From the NCBI RefSeq assembly GCF_030718205.1, contig NZ_JAUZQF010000035.1, positions 1 to 64,000 on the forward strand: a stretch of DNA of 64,000 bases. The letters are read 5' to 3'. Positions 33,341 through 41,394 of this stretch are shown in pieces. Under the pieces are notes generated by a model. That model had not been told where the DNA came from. It worked only from the letters and a program-made list of their open reading frames with translations, and ran no database searches. Origin of the DNA: Nonomuraea turcica. Lineage in GTDB: Bacteria; Actinomycetota; Actinomycetes; Streptosporangiales; Streptosporangiaceae. A program made the position numbers and the translations under genes. The first letter of the stretch is position 1, and every line of letters starts with the position of its first letter.

Positions 33341-33506
33341 GGGACCTGCTCCCTGGCTTCTCGGACGCTCCGCTCGTGCTGAACGTGATGCAAGCGCCAT
33401 TCCAGAGGCATCCCGGAGGGGGCGACAAGCCGGTTCGCAAACTCGGTCTCGTTCCTTGGCCACCCTCGCTACGAAGGTCGGCGGATCAGAGCGCTGACCC
33501 GCTTCG

Positions 33507-33920
33507 TCAGGGGTGCATGGCGTCGCGGACCTTGGCGGTGTCGACGAACTGCTCGAAGCGTACGATCAGCCGGCCGCGCACCGTGAAGTGGTGGGCCACG
33601 CGGACGTCGAGTGGCTTGCCGGTGGCCTTGTTGGTGGCCGTGTAGCGGGCGAGGACGACGACGTCTTCGCCGTCGACGACGTAGGTGTCGTCGTGGGCGA
33701 TCCAATCGGACCACTCGGTGGCGAGCTTCTCCATCACGTTCGAGGTCACACCCTCCGGCGTGCGATAGGTGCCTGCGAGGGGGAAGCCGGCCATCTCCGT
33801 CCACTCCACGTCCGGGGCGAGAGTGGCACGCAGGGCCTCGAGGTCACCGGCCGCGGAGGCCAGATACTGGCGGCGTACCACGTCAGCGGGGGCGGCGAGG
33901 CCGGTGGTGTGCTCCGTCAT
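33507..33920 (-). CDS. SnoaL-like NTF2-fold protein, 137 aa
   Basis: NTF2/SnoaL-like cone fold: VVRRQYLASAAGDLEALRATLAPDVEWTEM at the N terminus, GTYRTPEGVTSNVMEKL, then four strands (DTYVVDGEDVVVLARYTATN, DVRVAHHFTVRGRLIVRFEQFVDT). Many such proteins are isomerases or small-molecule binders, and substrate cannot be told from sequence. It is the last gene of the DsbA-MBL-SnoaL group; the 6-bp gap to the previous stop fits a common transcript. Confidence 0.85.
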   Translation of the reverse strand: MTEHTTGLAAPADVVRRQYLASAAGDLEALRATLAPDVEWTEMAGFPLAGTYRTPEGVTSNVMEKLATEWSDWIAHDDTYVVDGEDVVVLARYTATNKATGKPLDVRVAHHFTVRGRLIVRFEQFVDTAKVRDAMHP

Positions 33921-33926
33921 GTCGCC

Positions 33927-34733
33927 TCAGCCCCAGGTCATCTCGCCCGTGGCGACCTTGGCGCCGATCTGCGCCGCGATCAGCATGCCGTGGGCGGGGT
34001 GGCGGGCCACCAGCGCCTCGGTCAGCGCGGCGCCGTTCGCGGCCTTGGCCAGCTCCTCCTCGAAGGCGACCAGGTACTCGCGCGTGCCGGCGATGGCACT
34101 GGCGTCGGCGGGGGCCGTGGGCAGTCGGTGTCCGGGCACGACGAGCTGTGGCTCGAGCGCGGCCATGTCGTCCAGCAGGGCGATCCAGGCGGCACGCTGC
34201 TCGGCCTTCGGGGTGTCGGCGACCCATACGTGCTCCCCGGCGAAGAGCAGCACGCCGCCGAGGATGGCGCGGTGCTCGGCCTGCCACAAGTAGTGGCGGT
34301 CCGGCAGTTCGGCGACGCCGCCCTTGAGCTCGAATCGGTGGCCTTCGAAGGTGATGTCGCCGGTCAGCGGGGTGAGGCCGACCAGCCGGGTGGGCAGGTT
34401 CGCGCCGGCGGCCGCCCAGGCCTTCAGCTTGCCTTCGTACGAGTGCTGGATGTGTTCGATGACGTGCTCGGTGGCGATGAACTCGGCGCCGGGGAAGGCG
34501 TCCGCGATGACTTCGGCGCCGAAGTAGAAATCCGGGTCGCCGTGGCTGATGAAGACGGTGGTGAGCTGCTTGCCGGAGTCCAGGATTTCGGCGGCCAGCC
34601 GGTGGCCGTCGGCCCGGGTGAAGCCGGCGTCGACGAGCAGGGCCTCGTTCTCGCCGATGACCAGGGTGGCCGTCTTGTTCTTGCTGCCGACGGGGAAGTC
34701 CAGGTCGAAGATCTTGAATTCGAGCGTGCTCAT
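33927..34733 (-). CDS. MBL-fold metallohydrolase, 268 aa
   Basis: Metallo-beta-lactamase fold: ATLVIGENEALLVDAGFTRADG, then VFISHGDPDFYFGA where the HxHxDH metal motif normally lies (here S-H-G-D-P-D), EFIATEHVIEHI, and GHRLP near the C terminus. The altered motif means metal binding may differ, as in some non-hydrolytic MBL relatives. The ATG at 34733 is chosen; the larger frame upstream is a shadow of the DsbA gene. Probably co-transcribed with the DsbA-like gene upstream. Confidence 0.85.
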   Translation of the reverse strand: MSTLEFKIFDLDFPVGSKNKTATLVIGENEALLVDAGFTRADGHRLAAEILDSGKQLTTVFISHGDPDFYFGAEVIADAFPGAEFIATEHVIEHIQHSYEGKLKAWAAAGANLPTRLVGLTPLTGDITFEGHRFELKGGVAELPDRHYLWQAEHRAILGGVLLFAGEHVWVADTPKAEQRAAWIALLDDMAALEPQLVVPGHRLPTAPADASAIAGTREYLVAFEEELAKAANGAALTEALVARHPAHGMLIAAQIGAKVATGEMTWG

Positions 34734-34767
34734 GGAGTCCTTCTTTAAGGGTGGGGGAGAGGGAGGG

Positions 34768-35394
34768 TCAGGATGCGTCGCGGGTGTCCAGGGCGGACAG
34801 ACGCCGGTCCACCTCGTCGGTAGTGGCGTGTCCGCTCGCCAGGACGACGGCGCGGTCGCCGTCGACGGCCAGCAGGGTAGGGAATGCGTCGACGCCGAGC
34901 TCGGCCGTGCGGTGGAAGTCGGCCTCGGCGGCAGCCTGCGCCGCCGGGGAGCGGAAGGCGGCGATGACGGCGCCGGCATCGAGCCGGGCCTCCTCGGCGA
35001 CCTGCCGGTAGGTCGCCGGCTCGGACAGGCTCTGCCCATCGACATAGAAGGCGTGCTGGAGGGCCACGGCCAATTCCGCCGCGCGCTCGGGGGCGTTCTG
35101 GCGCAGGGCGGCCATGCCGCGGGCAGCGGCCTCGGAGTCCATCACGAAGGAGCCGTCGGCGATCAGCCGCTCATACCCCTCGCCGAACTCCGCGCCGGTC
35201 AGCTCGTTGATCTTGGCGTTGGCGCCCTTCACGTAGCCGAACTCCCGGATCGGTACCCGGCGGGCGCCGGTGAACAGGCCACCGGAGAGGACCTCCACCG
35301 GCAGGTCCGGATGCTTGGCGGCGACCTCCCGCAGCGTGCGGGAGAACCCGTGCGACCAGCCACAGTACGCGTCGAAGACGTAGACGAGCTTCAT
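34768..35394 (-). CDS. DsbA-family thioredoxin-fold protein, 208 aa
   Basis: DsbA/FrnE-like fold with active-site segment YVFDAYCGWSHGF (CGWS, a CxxS variant), a helical insert (MDSEAAARGMAALRQ) and the cis-Pro strand AFPTLLAVDGDRAV. With Ser in place of the second Cys it may be an isomerase or a glutathione/mycothiol-dependent enzyme rather than a dithiol oxidase. No signal peptide, so cytoplasmic. First gene of a three-gene minus-strand group; a palindrome that may bind the adjacent MarR protein lies 63-81 bp upstream. Confidence 0.85.
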   Translation of the reverse strand: MKLVYVFDAYCGWSHGFSRTLREVAAKHPDLPVEVLSGGLFTGARRVPIREFGYVKGANAKINELTGAEFGEGYERLIADGSFVMDSEAAARGMAALRQNAPERAAELAVALQHAFYVDGQSLSEPATYRQVAEEARLDAGAVIAAFRSPAAQAAAEADFHRTAELGVDAFPTLLAVDGDRAVVLASGHATTDEVDRRLSALDTRDAS

Positions 35395-35456
35395 GGGGAA
35401 CCTCTGATTGTCCTTGCGGTGCCCGCGCTGCGCGGGCGAACTATCTGAGGAAACAG

Positions 35457-35475
35457 TATCTGACTCGTCAGGTAT
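35457..35475. promoter_or_regulatory. Imperfect palindrome in the dsbA-like promoter region
   Basis: TATCTGACTCGTCAGGTAT has arms CTGAC/GTCAG with extension to TA at both ends. It lies upstream of the DsbA-like gene, downstream of the MarR gene on the same strand. This is a typical place and form for a MarR operator, so control of the three genes by this MarR protein is inferred. Confidence 0.45.
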
Positions 35476-35525
35476 TTCGGCGAGCTTACGTGACTTGTGT
35501 CACACAGAAGGACATCGCGCCGGAT

Positions 35526-36020
35526 TCAGCGCATCCGTGGCAGCATGTCTCGCGCCGTATGGCTGAGGATCCGCAGATCCTCGGCGAAGCGCTCGCGATG
35601 GGCGGGGGGAAGCGGCTCCAGGAAGTACCGCTTGATGTTCTCCACGTGTACCCGCGCGACCCGCACCGCCACCTCCTCTCCTCGCCGCGTGAGCCGCACC
35701 AGCCGCCCTCGCCGGTCATGGGGATCGTCGGCCCGCTCCACCAGGCCGGCCGCCTCCATCCGGTCCACGAGCCGCGTCGCACCTCCCGTGGTGAGCACTT
35801 GTTCCTGTCCGAGGGCTCGCATCGACAGTCCCGGCGCACCGGCCCGGCCGAGGATCAGCAGCACCTCGAACATCAGATGGCTGATCCCGAACTCCTCCTC
35901 GATCGCCCGCCCCAGGATGTACTCCAGCCGGTTGGCCGCCCCCTGCAGCCGTCCGAAAGCCAGAATCAGCTCGTCGTCCGCCGCCTCCTTCGCCGTCGAG
36001 ATCTCCGCCTCGGCATCCAC
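35526..36020 (-). CDS. MarR-family transcriptional regulator, 164 aa
   Basis: MarR winged helix: ILAFGRLQGAANRLEYIL, ISHLMFEVLLILGRAGAPGLSMRALGQEQVLTTGGATRLVDRMEAAGLVERADDPHDRRGRLVRLTRRG (recognition helix and wing), with the usual dimerisation helices at both ends. The start is GTG at 36020. The gene precedes the DsbA-MBL-SnoaL group in the same direction and probably senses a small molecule or oxidant that those genes deal with. Confidence 0.9.
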   Translation of the reverse strand: MDAEAEISTAKEAADDELILAFGRLQGAANRLEYILGRAIEEEFGISHLMFEVLLILGRAGAPGLSMRALGQEQVLTTGGATRLVDRMEAAGLVERADDPHDRRGRLVRLTRRGEEVAVRVARVHVENIKRYFLEPLPPAHRERFAEDLRILSHTARDMLPRMR

Positions 36021-36371
36021 CGCACCGCCACCCCTTCTGCTTCGTACGAGAAATACGCTTCATCGATCATGTCGACCCGAAGGATGGAAGCGTCTCGTAA
36101 CAGTGAACCGGCTGCGGCATGTCGCGGTTGCATGACTTACGGACTGGCGGGGCTTCGCCGCCACCCCGGGGGCGCCACTTCGATCGCATCGCCCGGCCGG
36201 GGCCGCAGGCGCAAGCCCTCGGCTCACGAAGGTCACTTGATCTTTCTGTCCGGTTCCTTCGGCGTCTTCGAGCTCAGCGAGTTCCAGCGCCTCGTGGCTC
36301 CCGCTCGCCTTGAAATGGACGAGTAGCCGGATCTATGGCCGATATTCAAGCTAGCGAGATACCATTGTCGT
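36021..36371. other. Intergenic, no gene seen
   Basis: About 350 bp upstream of the antitoxin gene. One plus-strand frame ends at 36326 (...GVFELSEFQRLVAPARLEMDE), but I see no start with an SD and no family. Confidence 0.4.
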
Positions 36372-36659
36372 ATGGAGCTCATTCCTATCAGTGAAGCGAA
36401 GGACCGGCTGACCGAGCTGGCCGATCGGGCTGCCCGGGAGCACGATCACTTCACTCTCACCCGCAACGGGCGGCCCCACGCCGTCATTGTTTCCATGGCC
36501 GAGTGGGAGTCCCTGCAGGAGACCCTGGAGATCCTCGCCGACCCGGAGACACGCGCCGACTTGGTCGAGGCCGCCGCTGCCGAGGAGAGCGGCGACGTGA
36601 CCACAGAGGAGGAGATGGCCGCCATCATGGCGGCGCGCCTTGGTAAGGCGAGCGCGTGA
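36372..36659 (+). CDS. Phd/YefM-family antitoxin, 95 aa
   Basis: N-terminal Phd/YefM fold: ELIPISEAKDRLTELADRAAREHDHFTLTRNGRPHAVIVSMAEWESLQETLEIL, with an acidic C terminus that would wrap the toxin. It binds DNA through the N-terminal domain and represses its own promoter. The stop overlaps the GTG of the toxin gene (GTGA), the normal antitoxin-first order of RelBE/YefM-YoeB systems. Confidence 0.92.
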   Translation: MELIPISEAKDRLTELADRAAREHDHFTLTRNGRPHAVIVSMAEWESLQETLEILADPETRADLVEAAAAEESGDVTTEEEMAAIMAARLGKASA

Positions 36660-36928
36660 GTGACCGCTACACGATCCTCCTAGCCCCGCCCGCTCGGCGC
36701 GCGCTCACCTCGGGCTTGCCCGAGACTGTGGCGGCCGCGGCCTGGGAGTTGATCAGCGGCGCGATCGCGCGTGAGCCGTGGCGCGTCGGCAAGCCCCTGC
36801 AAGAGCCGTACGAAGGACTACATGTCGCCCGGCGCGGGACTTATCGCGTCGTCTACCGCATCGACGAGGATAAGCGCACTGTCACGATTCAAACGATCAA
36901 ACACCGTCGAGACGCCTACCGCCCGTAA
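36656..36928 (+). CDS. RelE/ParE-family mRNase-type toxin, 90 aa
   Basis: Compact RelE fold: YTILLAPPARRALTSGLPETVAAAAWELI, REPWRVGKPLQEPYEGLHVARRGTYRVVYRIDEDKRTVTIQTIKHRRDAYR. The basic C-terminal residues (KHRRDAYR) are typical for the RelE active site. GTG start, 4-bp overlap with the antitoxin. It would inhibit translation when the antitoxin is degraded; the pair may stabilise this accessory region. Confidence 0.92.
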   Translation: MSDRYTILLAPPARRALTSGLPETVAAAAWELISGAIAREPWRVGKPLQEPYEGLHVARRGTYRVVYRIDEDKRTVTIQTIKHRRDAYRP

Positions 36929-37049
36929 CGAGCGGGAAGAGCGGTCGTCGGCGAGAGTGAGCCGAGGACGCGGACGTAGAAGTCTGCGAAGGCATCGGGG
37001 CCTTCGGCGAACGCTTTAATCCGGAGCGCTGCTGGCAAGGGCCTCCATG

Positions 37050-37240
37050 CCGCCCGGGCGATCCAGATCAAACGCCGCCACATCGACCACAAGACCGGCT
37101 ACACCGCCATCGTCACGATCTACACCGTGGCCAGCCTCTCACCCGGACGGATCACCCACGCCCAGATCGCCGCGCTGATCCGCGGCCACTGGAACACAGA
37201 CCCCGGCGGCCTTCAGCTACTCGGTCTTACTACATGAGAA
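37050..37240 (+). pseudogene. C-terminal remnant of an ISAs1-type transposase
   Basis: Plus strand reads AIQIKRRHIDHKTGYTAIVTIYTVASLSPGRITHAQIAALIRGHW, the end of the DDE domain of ISAs1-type transposases (VYxxTSL...RGHWxIEN), here with RGHWNTDPGGLQLL instead of the active tail. The 5' part and the inverted repeats are absent. It abuts the kinase-fragment duplication and a second copy lies at about 46892. Confidence 0.65.
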
Positions 37241-37731
37241 CGCTTCGGCCCTGACCTCTGCTCTGATCTGGGCAAGACTCTCCAGGAGCCGATCGCCGTC
37301 GACACCGAACTGTGTCACCTTGGCCGTGGCCGCACACACTGCATATTGGAGAGCCGTGACGGCGTCTACCGCAGCCAGACGTAGCGCCAGAAACACCCCG
37401 GCCAGGATCTCACCGGCGTGAGTAGTGTCGACCGCGGTCACCCGGCATGTGGCAACAGGACAAGCCTGGCCATCCTCAACGTACGACGCTCCCCGGGGCC
37501 CATGCTTGACGACGATCGGAACGTCGGGAAGAGGGCCTGCGCCGAAGAGGATCTGACGTTCCTCATCGTTCATGAATGCCAGGTCGCTTTCGGCGGCCAC
37601 GGCCCGAGATCTCTCAGGGTCGAGCTTGGCATAAAGCTCGAATGCGTCTACCGATATGGTGCGGCTGGCCCGGGAGCCCTCTTAGGAACTCCAGCCATTG
37701 AAGCTGCTGGCTCGGAGGTGCCGTGCATATG
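37083..37731. repeat. Segmental duplication, copy A (partner at 46892-47531)
   Basis: This stretch and 46892-47531 are near identical (about 95 percent by eye, with one 12-bp difference near the left end). Both carry the 3' part of the same ISAs1 transposase and the 3' part of the PfkB-kinase gene. Copy A ends at 37731, where an IS5-type remnant begins; copy B continues into the full kinase gene. A is therefore a truncated copy, about 9.8 kb from the parent. Confidence 0.9.
37217..37731 (-). pseudogene. Truncated duplicate of the PfkB-kinase gene
   Basis: On the minus strand this matches codons about 116-287 of the full gene at 47018-47881 (AESDLAFMNDEERQILFG, VKHGPRGASYVEDG, VDTTHAGEILAG, ending FSCSKTE) with a few substitutions and no frameshift that I can see. 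The first 115 codons, including the glycine-rich N-terminal half of the sugar/nucleoside-binding site, are missing. It lacks a start context and is not expected to be functional. Confidence 0.85.
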
Positions 37732-37732
37732 C

Positions 37733-37913
37733 CCGAGTCCCAGAAACAGGCCAACCGCTCACACGCAAAACGTCGCGGGCCCGGAGAACGTGCGAACGCC
37801 CAGTTGAAGAGCTGGAAGATCCTCCCAAGCTACGCTGCTGTCCTTCCAAGGCCGGCCACCTGTGCAAGGCCATCGCCGTCCTTCAAAACCACCGCGTCAC
37901 CCAGGTCGCGTGA
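37733..37913 (+). pseudogene. C-terminal remnant of an IS5-family transposase
   Basis: KRRGPGERANAQLKSWKIL followed, after a one-base shift near 37833, by KLRCCPSKAGHLCKAIAVLQNHRVTQVA and a stop. This is the end of the IS5-type DDE transposases common in actinomycetes. The rest of the element is missing. It begins right at the end of duplication copy A. Confidence 0.7.
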
Positions 37914-37979
37914 GGATGAAATCGGTTCAGTGTGCGCACCACGTTGCCGAAGACGGTTCCTCCTGTCGCCGAGTGGGGC

Positions 37980-38008
37980 GGCTGGCTCTCACTGAGCGAG
38001 AACCAGCC
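37980..38008 (-). terminator. Hairpin after the 413-aa FG-GAP gene
   Basis: GGCTGGCTCTC / GAGCGAGAACCAGCC can fold into a stem with a 3-nt loop, 14 bp beyond the stop codon of the FG-GAP gene. There is no long U-run, as is common in actinomycetes. Confidence 0.55.
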
Positions 38009-38021
38009 GCTGGGATGTGGG

Positions 38022-39263
38022 TCACAAGGCCATGAGCTTGAAGCCGGCCTTGTCTATGTAACGGCCCGCCCAGAAGGTGCCGTCGCCCTTGCCGGGGTAC
38101 CAGTACAGGTCGTTGCTGCCGTCATAGACGGCGAGGATGTCTCGTTTGCCGTCCCCGTTGAGGTCGGCGAGTTCCATGTGCCGGAATCCGGCTTGGCTGA
38201 GATAGCGGGCGGACCAGTATGTGCCATCGCCCTTTCCGGGGTACCAGTGAAGGCCGTGGCTACCGTCATATACGGCTAGCAGGTCGGGCGCGCCGTCGCC
38301 GTTCAGGTCTCCGACTGCCATGTTCTTGAATCCGGCTTGGTCGATATAGCGAGCAGACCAGAATGTGCCATCGCCCTTGCCTGGGTACCAGTAGAGGCCG
38401 TTACTGCCTTCGTAGATCGCGACCATGTCGAGTTTGCCGTCGCGGTTGACATCGGCGAGTTCCATGTGCCGGAATCCGGCTTGGTCGATATAGCGAGCAG
38501 ACCAGAATGTGCCATCGCCCTTGCCTGGGTACCAGTAGAGGCCGTTACTGCCTTCGTAGATCGCGACCAGGTCGGACTTGCCGTCGCCATTAAGATCGCC
38601 CTTGGCCATGAGTTTGAAGCCCGCCTGGGACCAGTACCTGGCTGACCAGAAGGTGCCGTCTCCTTTGCCTGGGTACCAATACAGGCCGTTGTCCGAGTCA
38701 TAGATCGCCAGTAGGTCGGACTTGCCGTCGCCGTTCAGATCCGCCTGGTTCCTTGGCGAGGGAGTCACTGGAGGAGGCGGCGGGGCGGGCACCGGAGGTT
38801 GGGGCGGGTTCGGTCCGTCCACATCCAGGCAGGTGACCTCGTTTAGATAGACGCCCTGGTTCGACGCGAAGTCGATCCACATGGGATGTAACGGATCGCT
38901 GTTCGTCCTGGTACCGCTGTACAGGTAGCGATCGTTGCCGGGGATGTCGTCCCGCCCAGTCGTCGTGAATTTGACCGTGCACGGCCACGGAACACCGAAC
39001 TGGTCGATGTCCCTTCGGTCGTTGTCGTAGCCCCCGACGGTCTGGCCTGGCGACACGTAACCGGTATTCCACGTGGAACTGCTGTCGGAGTCCTTCCACC
39101 GGAACTCGAACGTCCTGTTCGTCCGATTGATGAGGACACCACACCCGATAAGCGCGTCTTCTATCCAAGTACACGCTCCCGCGTGCGCCGGCGAACTCAC
39201 CGCCACAAGCCCCGATATCCCGAGCGTAATCACAAGAGCGCGAGCCACTAATCTTCTTTTCAC
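38022..39263 (-). CDS. Secreted FG-GAP/VCBS repeat protein, 413 aa
   Basis: A signal peptide (KRRLVARALVITLGISGLVAVSSPAHA) with cleavage after AHA, then a beta-rich unique domain of about 130 residues with paired Cys, a Pro-rich linker (PPQPPVPAPPPPPVTPSP), and five FG-GAP units of 48 residues at about 175-413. Each unit has a D-x-N-x-D-G-x-x-D calcium loop (DLNGDGKSD) and the block LYWYPGKGDGTFWSARY. These repeats form a beta-propeller that binds Ca2+; ligand unknown. It is an exported surface or extracellular protein and is paralogous to the next gene. Confidence 0.9.
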   Translation of the reverse strand: MKRRLVARALVITLGISGLVAVSSPAHAGACTWIEDALIGCGVLINRTNRTFEFRWKDSDSSSTWNTGYVSPGQTVGGYDNDRRDIDQFGVPWPCTVKFTTTGRDDIPGNDRYLYSGTRTNSDPLHPMWIDFASNQGVYLNEVTCLDVDGPNPPQPPVPAPPPPPVTPSPRNQADLNGDGKSDLLAIYDSDNGLYWYPGKGDGTFWSARYWSQAGFKLMAKGDLNGDGKSDLVAIYEGSNGLYWYPGKGDGTFWSARYIDQAGFRHMELADVNRDGKLDMVAIYEGSNGLYWYPGKGDGTFWSARYIDQAGFKNMAVGDLNGDGAPDLLAVYDGSHGLHWYPGKGDGTYWSARYLSQAGFRHMELADLNGDGKRDILAVYDGSNDLYWYPGKGDGTFWAGRYIDKAGFKLMAL

Positions 39264-39550
39264 GTAATTTCCTCCCGAACGACTTGATCCGGCATGCTAC
39301 GAATTCATGCCCCTTCATCTGTTGATCTTTCTGAATAATTGCAGGAATTGGAGCTGGCGTGTGCGCTGGTCAGACTCACGCCATCTCGCTGGAACGGTCT
39401 GATCATTGGTGCGCTGGCTATCCGTCGTCAGCCTCGCGTTCACCCCGGTGTGCGGTCCTACAGCCGTGCAAGCAGGTGAAACACCAGGTCAAGCCGACTT
39501 CGATGGACTGGTCGGGACCCACGGTGGTCCCAGCGCGGCTCATCAACGCC

Positions 39551-39583
39551 GCAGGGCGTCTTCTCGCGAGAAGGACGCCCTGC
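39551..39583 (-). terminator. Hairpin after the 483-aa FG-GAP gene
   Basis: GCAGGGCGTC...GACGCCCTGC with TTCTCGCGAGAAG in between forms a long, nearly perfect stem with one bulge, 15-47 bp beyond the stop of the FG-GAP gene at 39598. A strong intrinsic terminator. Confidence 0.75.
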
Positions 39584-39597
39584 GAAATGCCATTTGG

Positions 39598-41049
39598 TCA
39601 GCCGATGTTTGCGAAGGTCATCAGCTTGAAGTGTGCGATGTCCATGTACCTGGCCGACCAGAACGTCCCATCGCCCTTGCCGGGGTACCAATGGAGCGTG
39701 TCGTCGTTGTACAGGCCGATCATGTCGGCCTTGCCGTCGCTGTTGATGTCTTGGAAGTCCATGAGCTTGAAGTTGGCGGTGCCGAGGTCGCGTGCGGACC
39801 AGAAGGTGCCGTCGCCCTTGCCGGGGTACCAGTGGAGGGTGTTGTCGTTGTAGATGGCGATCATGTCGGCTTTGCCATCGGAGTTGATGTCTTGGAAGTC
39901 CATGAGCTTGAAGTTGGCGGTGCCGAGGTCGCGTGCGGACGAGAACGTGCCGTCGCCCTTGCCGGGGTACCAGTGGAGGGTGTTGTCGTTGTACAGGCCG
40001 ATCATGTCGGCCTTGCCGTCGCTGTTGATGTCCTTGAAGGACATGAGCTTGAAGTTGGCGGTGCCGAGGTCGCGTGCGGACCAGAAGGTGCTGTCGCCTT
40101 TCCCGGGGTACCAGTGGAGGGTGTTGTCGTTGTAGATGGCGATCATGTCGGCTTTGCCATCGGAGTTGATGTCTTGGAAGTCCATCAGCTTGAAGTTGGC
40201 GGTGCCGAGGTCGCGTGCGGACCAGAAGGTGCTGTCGCCCTTGCCGGGGTACCAGTGGAGGGTGTTGTCGTTGTACAGGCCGATCATGTCGGCCTGGCCG
40301 TTCTGCGGCGACGATCCGGAGCCACTGCCGGCGTTGGTGGTGGCCGCGAGGTACGACGCCAGGCAGGTCTCGCCCCACCGGCAGGCTTTCACCGTGTAGC
40401 TGTACGTCGTGGACGAGGCGAGCGATGCGTCCCGGTAGAGCGCGCCCTGCGTCACGCCGACCTCGGTGCCGCCGCGGTAGACACGGTAGTAGGTTCCCCC
40501 TTGGACGTCCCAGGCCAGGGTGATCGTGTTTGAGGTCTTGTCGTAGACCCGGAGGTTCTGCGGGGCCGTCAGCGGGTCGGACACGGGCGGCGGGATCTGG
40601 CGGGGGCAGGTGATCGACTCCACGATAATGTACTCGTCGTCATGGAACCGATGCCACCAGCCGTTGTTGTAGGTGTAGTCGTAACTGAAAGGGGTGACGT
40701 CCGTGTAGAAGATCCCGCTCATCTTGTAGCCGGACGTGATGCAGCCGGCGCGAGCGAGAAATCCGTCCTTGTCCTTTCCGACGCCTCCAGGAGCGACGCT
40801 GGTCGGCTTCCCACTGCACCCTTCCGGCCAGGTGTCCCCCCGAATCGGATCGTCGGTGCTGCTGCACCAGTCGTCGACCACGGTGACATAGCCCGACGCG
40901 TTGTTGTAGACGTTGCAGAACGGATCAGGGATGACGCAGCCGCCCGCGGCGGCCGGTGTCGCAGGTGTCAGCGCGATGAGGAAACCTGATGCGACGATCG
41001 CGAGTGCGGCCATGCACGCATTGATGCGTCTCGCGATGTGATTGCCCAT
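39598..41049 (-). CDS. Secreted fibronectin-III/FG-GAP repeat protein, 483 aa
   Basis: A signal peptide (MGNHIARRINACMAALAIVASGFLIALTPATPAAA) is followed by a Cys-containing domain (to about 170), a fibronectin type III domain (about 170-260; APQNLRVYDKTSNTITLAWD...TTYSYTVKACRW) and five to six FG-GAP units of about 45 residues to the C terminus. Each unit has DINSDGKADMI and LHWYPGKGD. The calcium loops are intact. Start at 41049 (MGNH) because the signal peptide begins there; the longer frame has no SD. Related to the preceding gene by its repeats but with a different N-terminal part. Confidence 0.9.
   Translation of the reverse strand: MGNHIARRINACMAALAIVASGFLIALTPATPAAAGGCVIPDPFCNVYNNASGYVTVVDDWCSSTDDPIRGDTWPEGCSGKPTSVAPGGVGKDKDGFLARAGCITSGYKMSGIFYTDVTPFSYDYTYNNGWWHRFHDDEYIIVESITCPRQIPPPVSDPLTAPQNLRVYDKTSNTITLAWDVQGGTYYRVYRGGTEVGVTQGALYRDASLASSTTYSYTVKACRWGETCLASYLAATTNAGSGSGSSPQNGQADMIGLYNDNTLHWYPGKGDSTFWSARDLGTANFKLMDFQDINSDGKADMIAIYNDNTLHWYPGKGDSTFWSARDLGTANFKLMSFKDINSDGKADMIGLYNDNTLHWYPGKGDGTFSSARDLGTANFKLMDFQDINSDGKADMIAIYNDNTLHWYPGKGDGTFWSARDLGTANFKLMDFQDINSDGKADMIGLYNDDTLHWYPGKGDGTFWSARYMDIAHFKLMTFANIG
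39650..40310 (-). repeat. Near-identical 135-bp coding repeats (FG-GAP units)
   Basis: About five 135-bp units are almost the same at DNA level (e.g. GGGGTACCAGTGGAGGGT recurs), which makes the array prone to unequal crossing-over. It is coding sequence within the 483-aa gene, not a non-coding repeat. Confidence 0.8.
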
Positions 41050-41394
41050 CTCCCGTCTTCTTCCGGGTCGAACTGCATGATCACGCTTTGAGAGGCTGGC
41101 GATCTCATCGGCCATGCCGTCCCCCGCGCTGCTTTCAGGCCTTACCGATCTGCTCATCTCAGCGTCCTTCGCTGTCATTGGAACCCGGCCGGCTATAAGA
41201 CCCCGACGCGACTGTTGCGCTCGACCTCAGGCGTGTGAATGGCACCGCTGCGGCTCACCGTCGCCCTGCTCTTCGTTGGTTCACGTGCTGCCTTCCTGCG
41301 CCTGTGTCAGTGGTCTACCGCATGTTAGGTTTGCCCCGACTTGTTCAACCCCAGGTCGAGCACTGAACAAACAACTCAGCGAGGCAGGGCGGAG
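41050..41394. other. Intergenic between divergent genes
   Basis: About 345 bp between the secreted protein (minus) and the nSTAND protein (plus). It must contain both promoters; I could not fix -35/-10 boxes. The frame from a TTG at 41341 joins the nSTAND gene but has no SD. Confidence 0.4.

Noticed and set aside
31110..33497. 795-aa plus-strand open frame opposite the toxin locus
   Set aside because: Antisense of three minus-strand genes with clear domains; no start signal.
36021..36371. Possible small gene ending at 36326
   Set aside because: No start with an SD, no family and no support from codon use.
39650..40310. Regular repeats that could be taken for a CRISPR array
   Set aside because: The period is 135 bp, there are no unique spacers, and the repeats encode in-frame FG-GAP units with conserved calcium loops.
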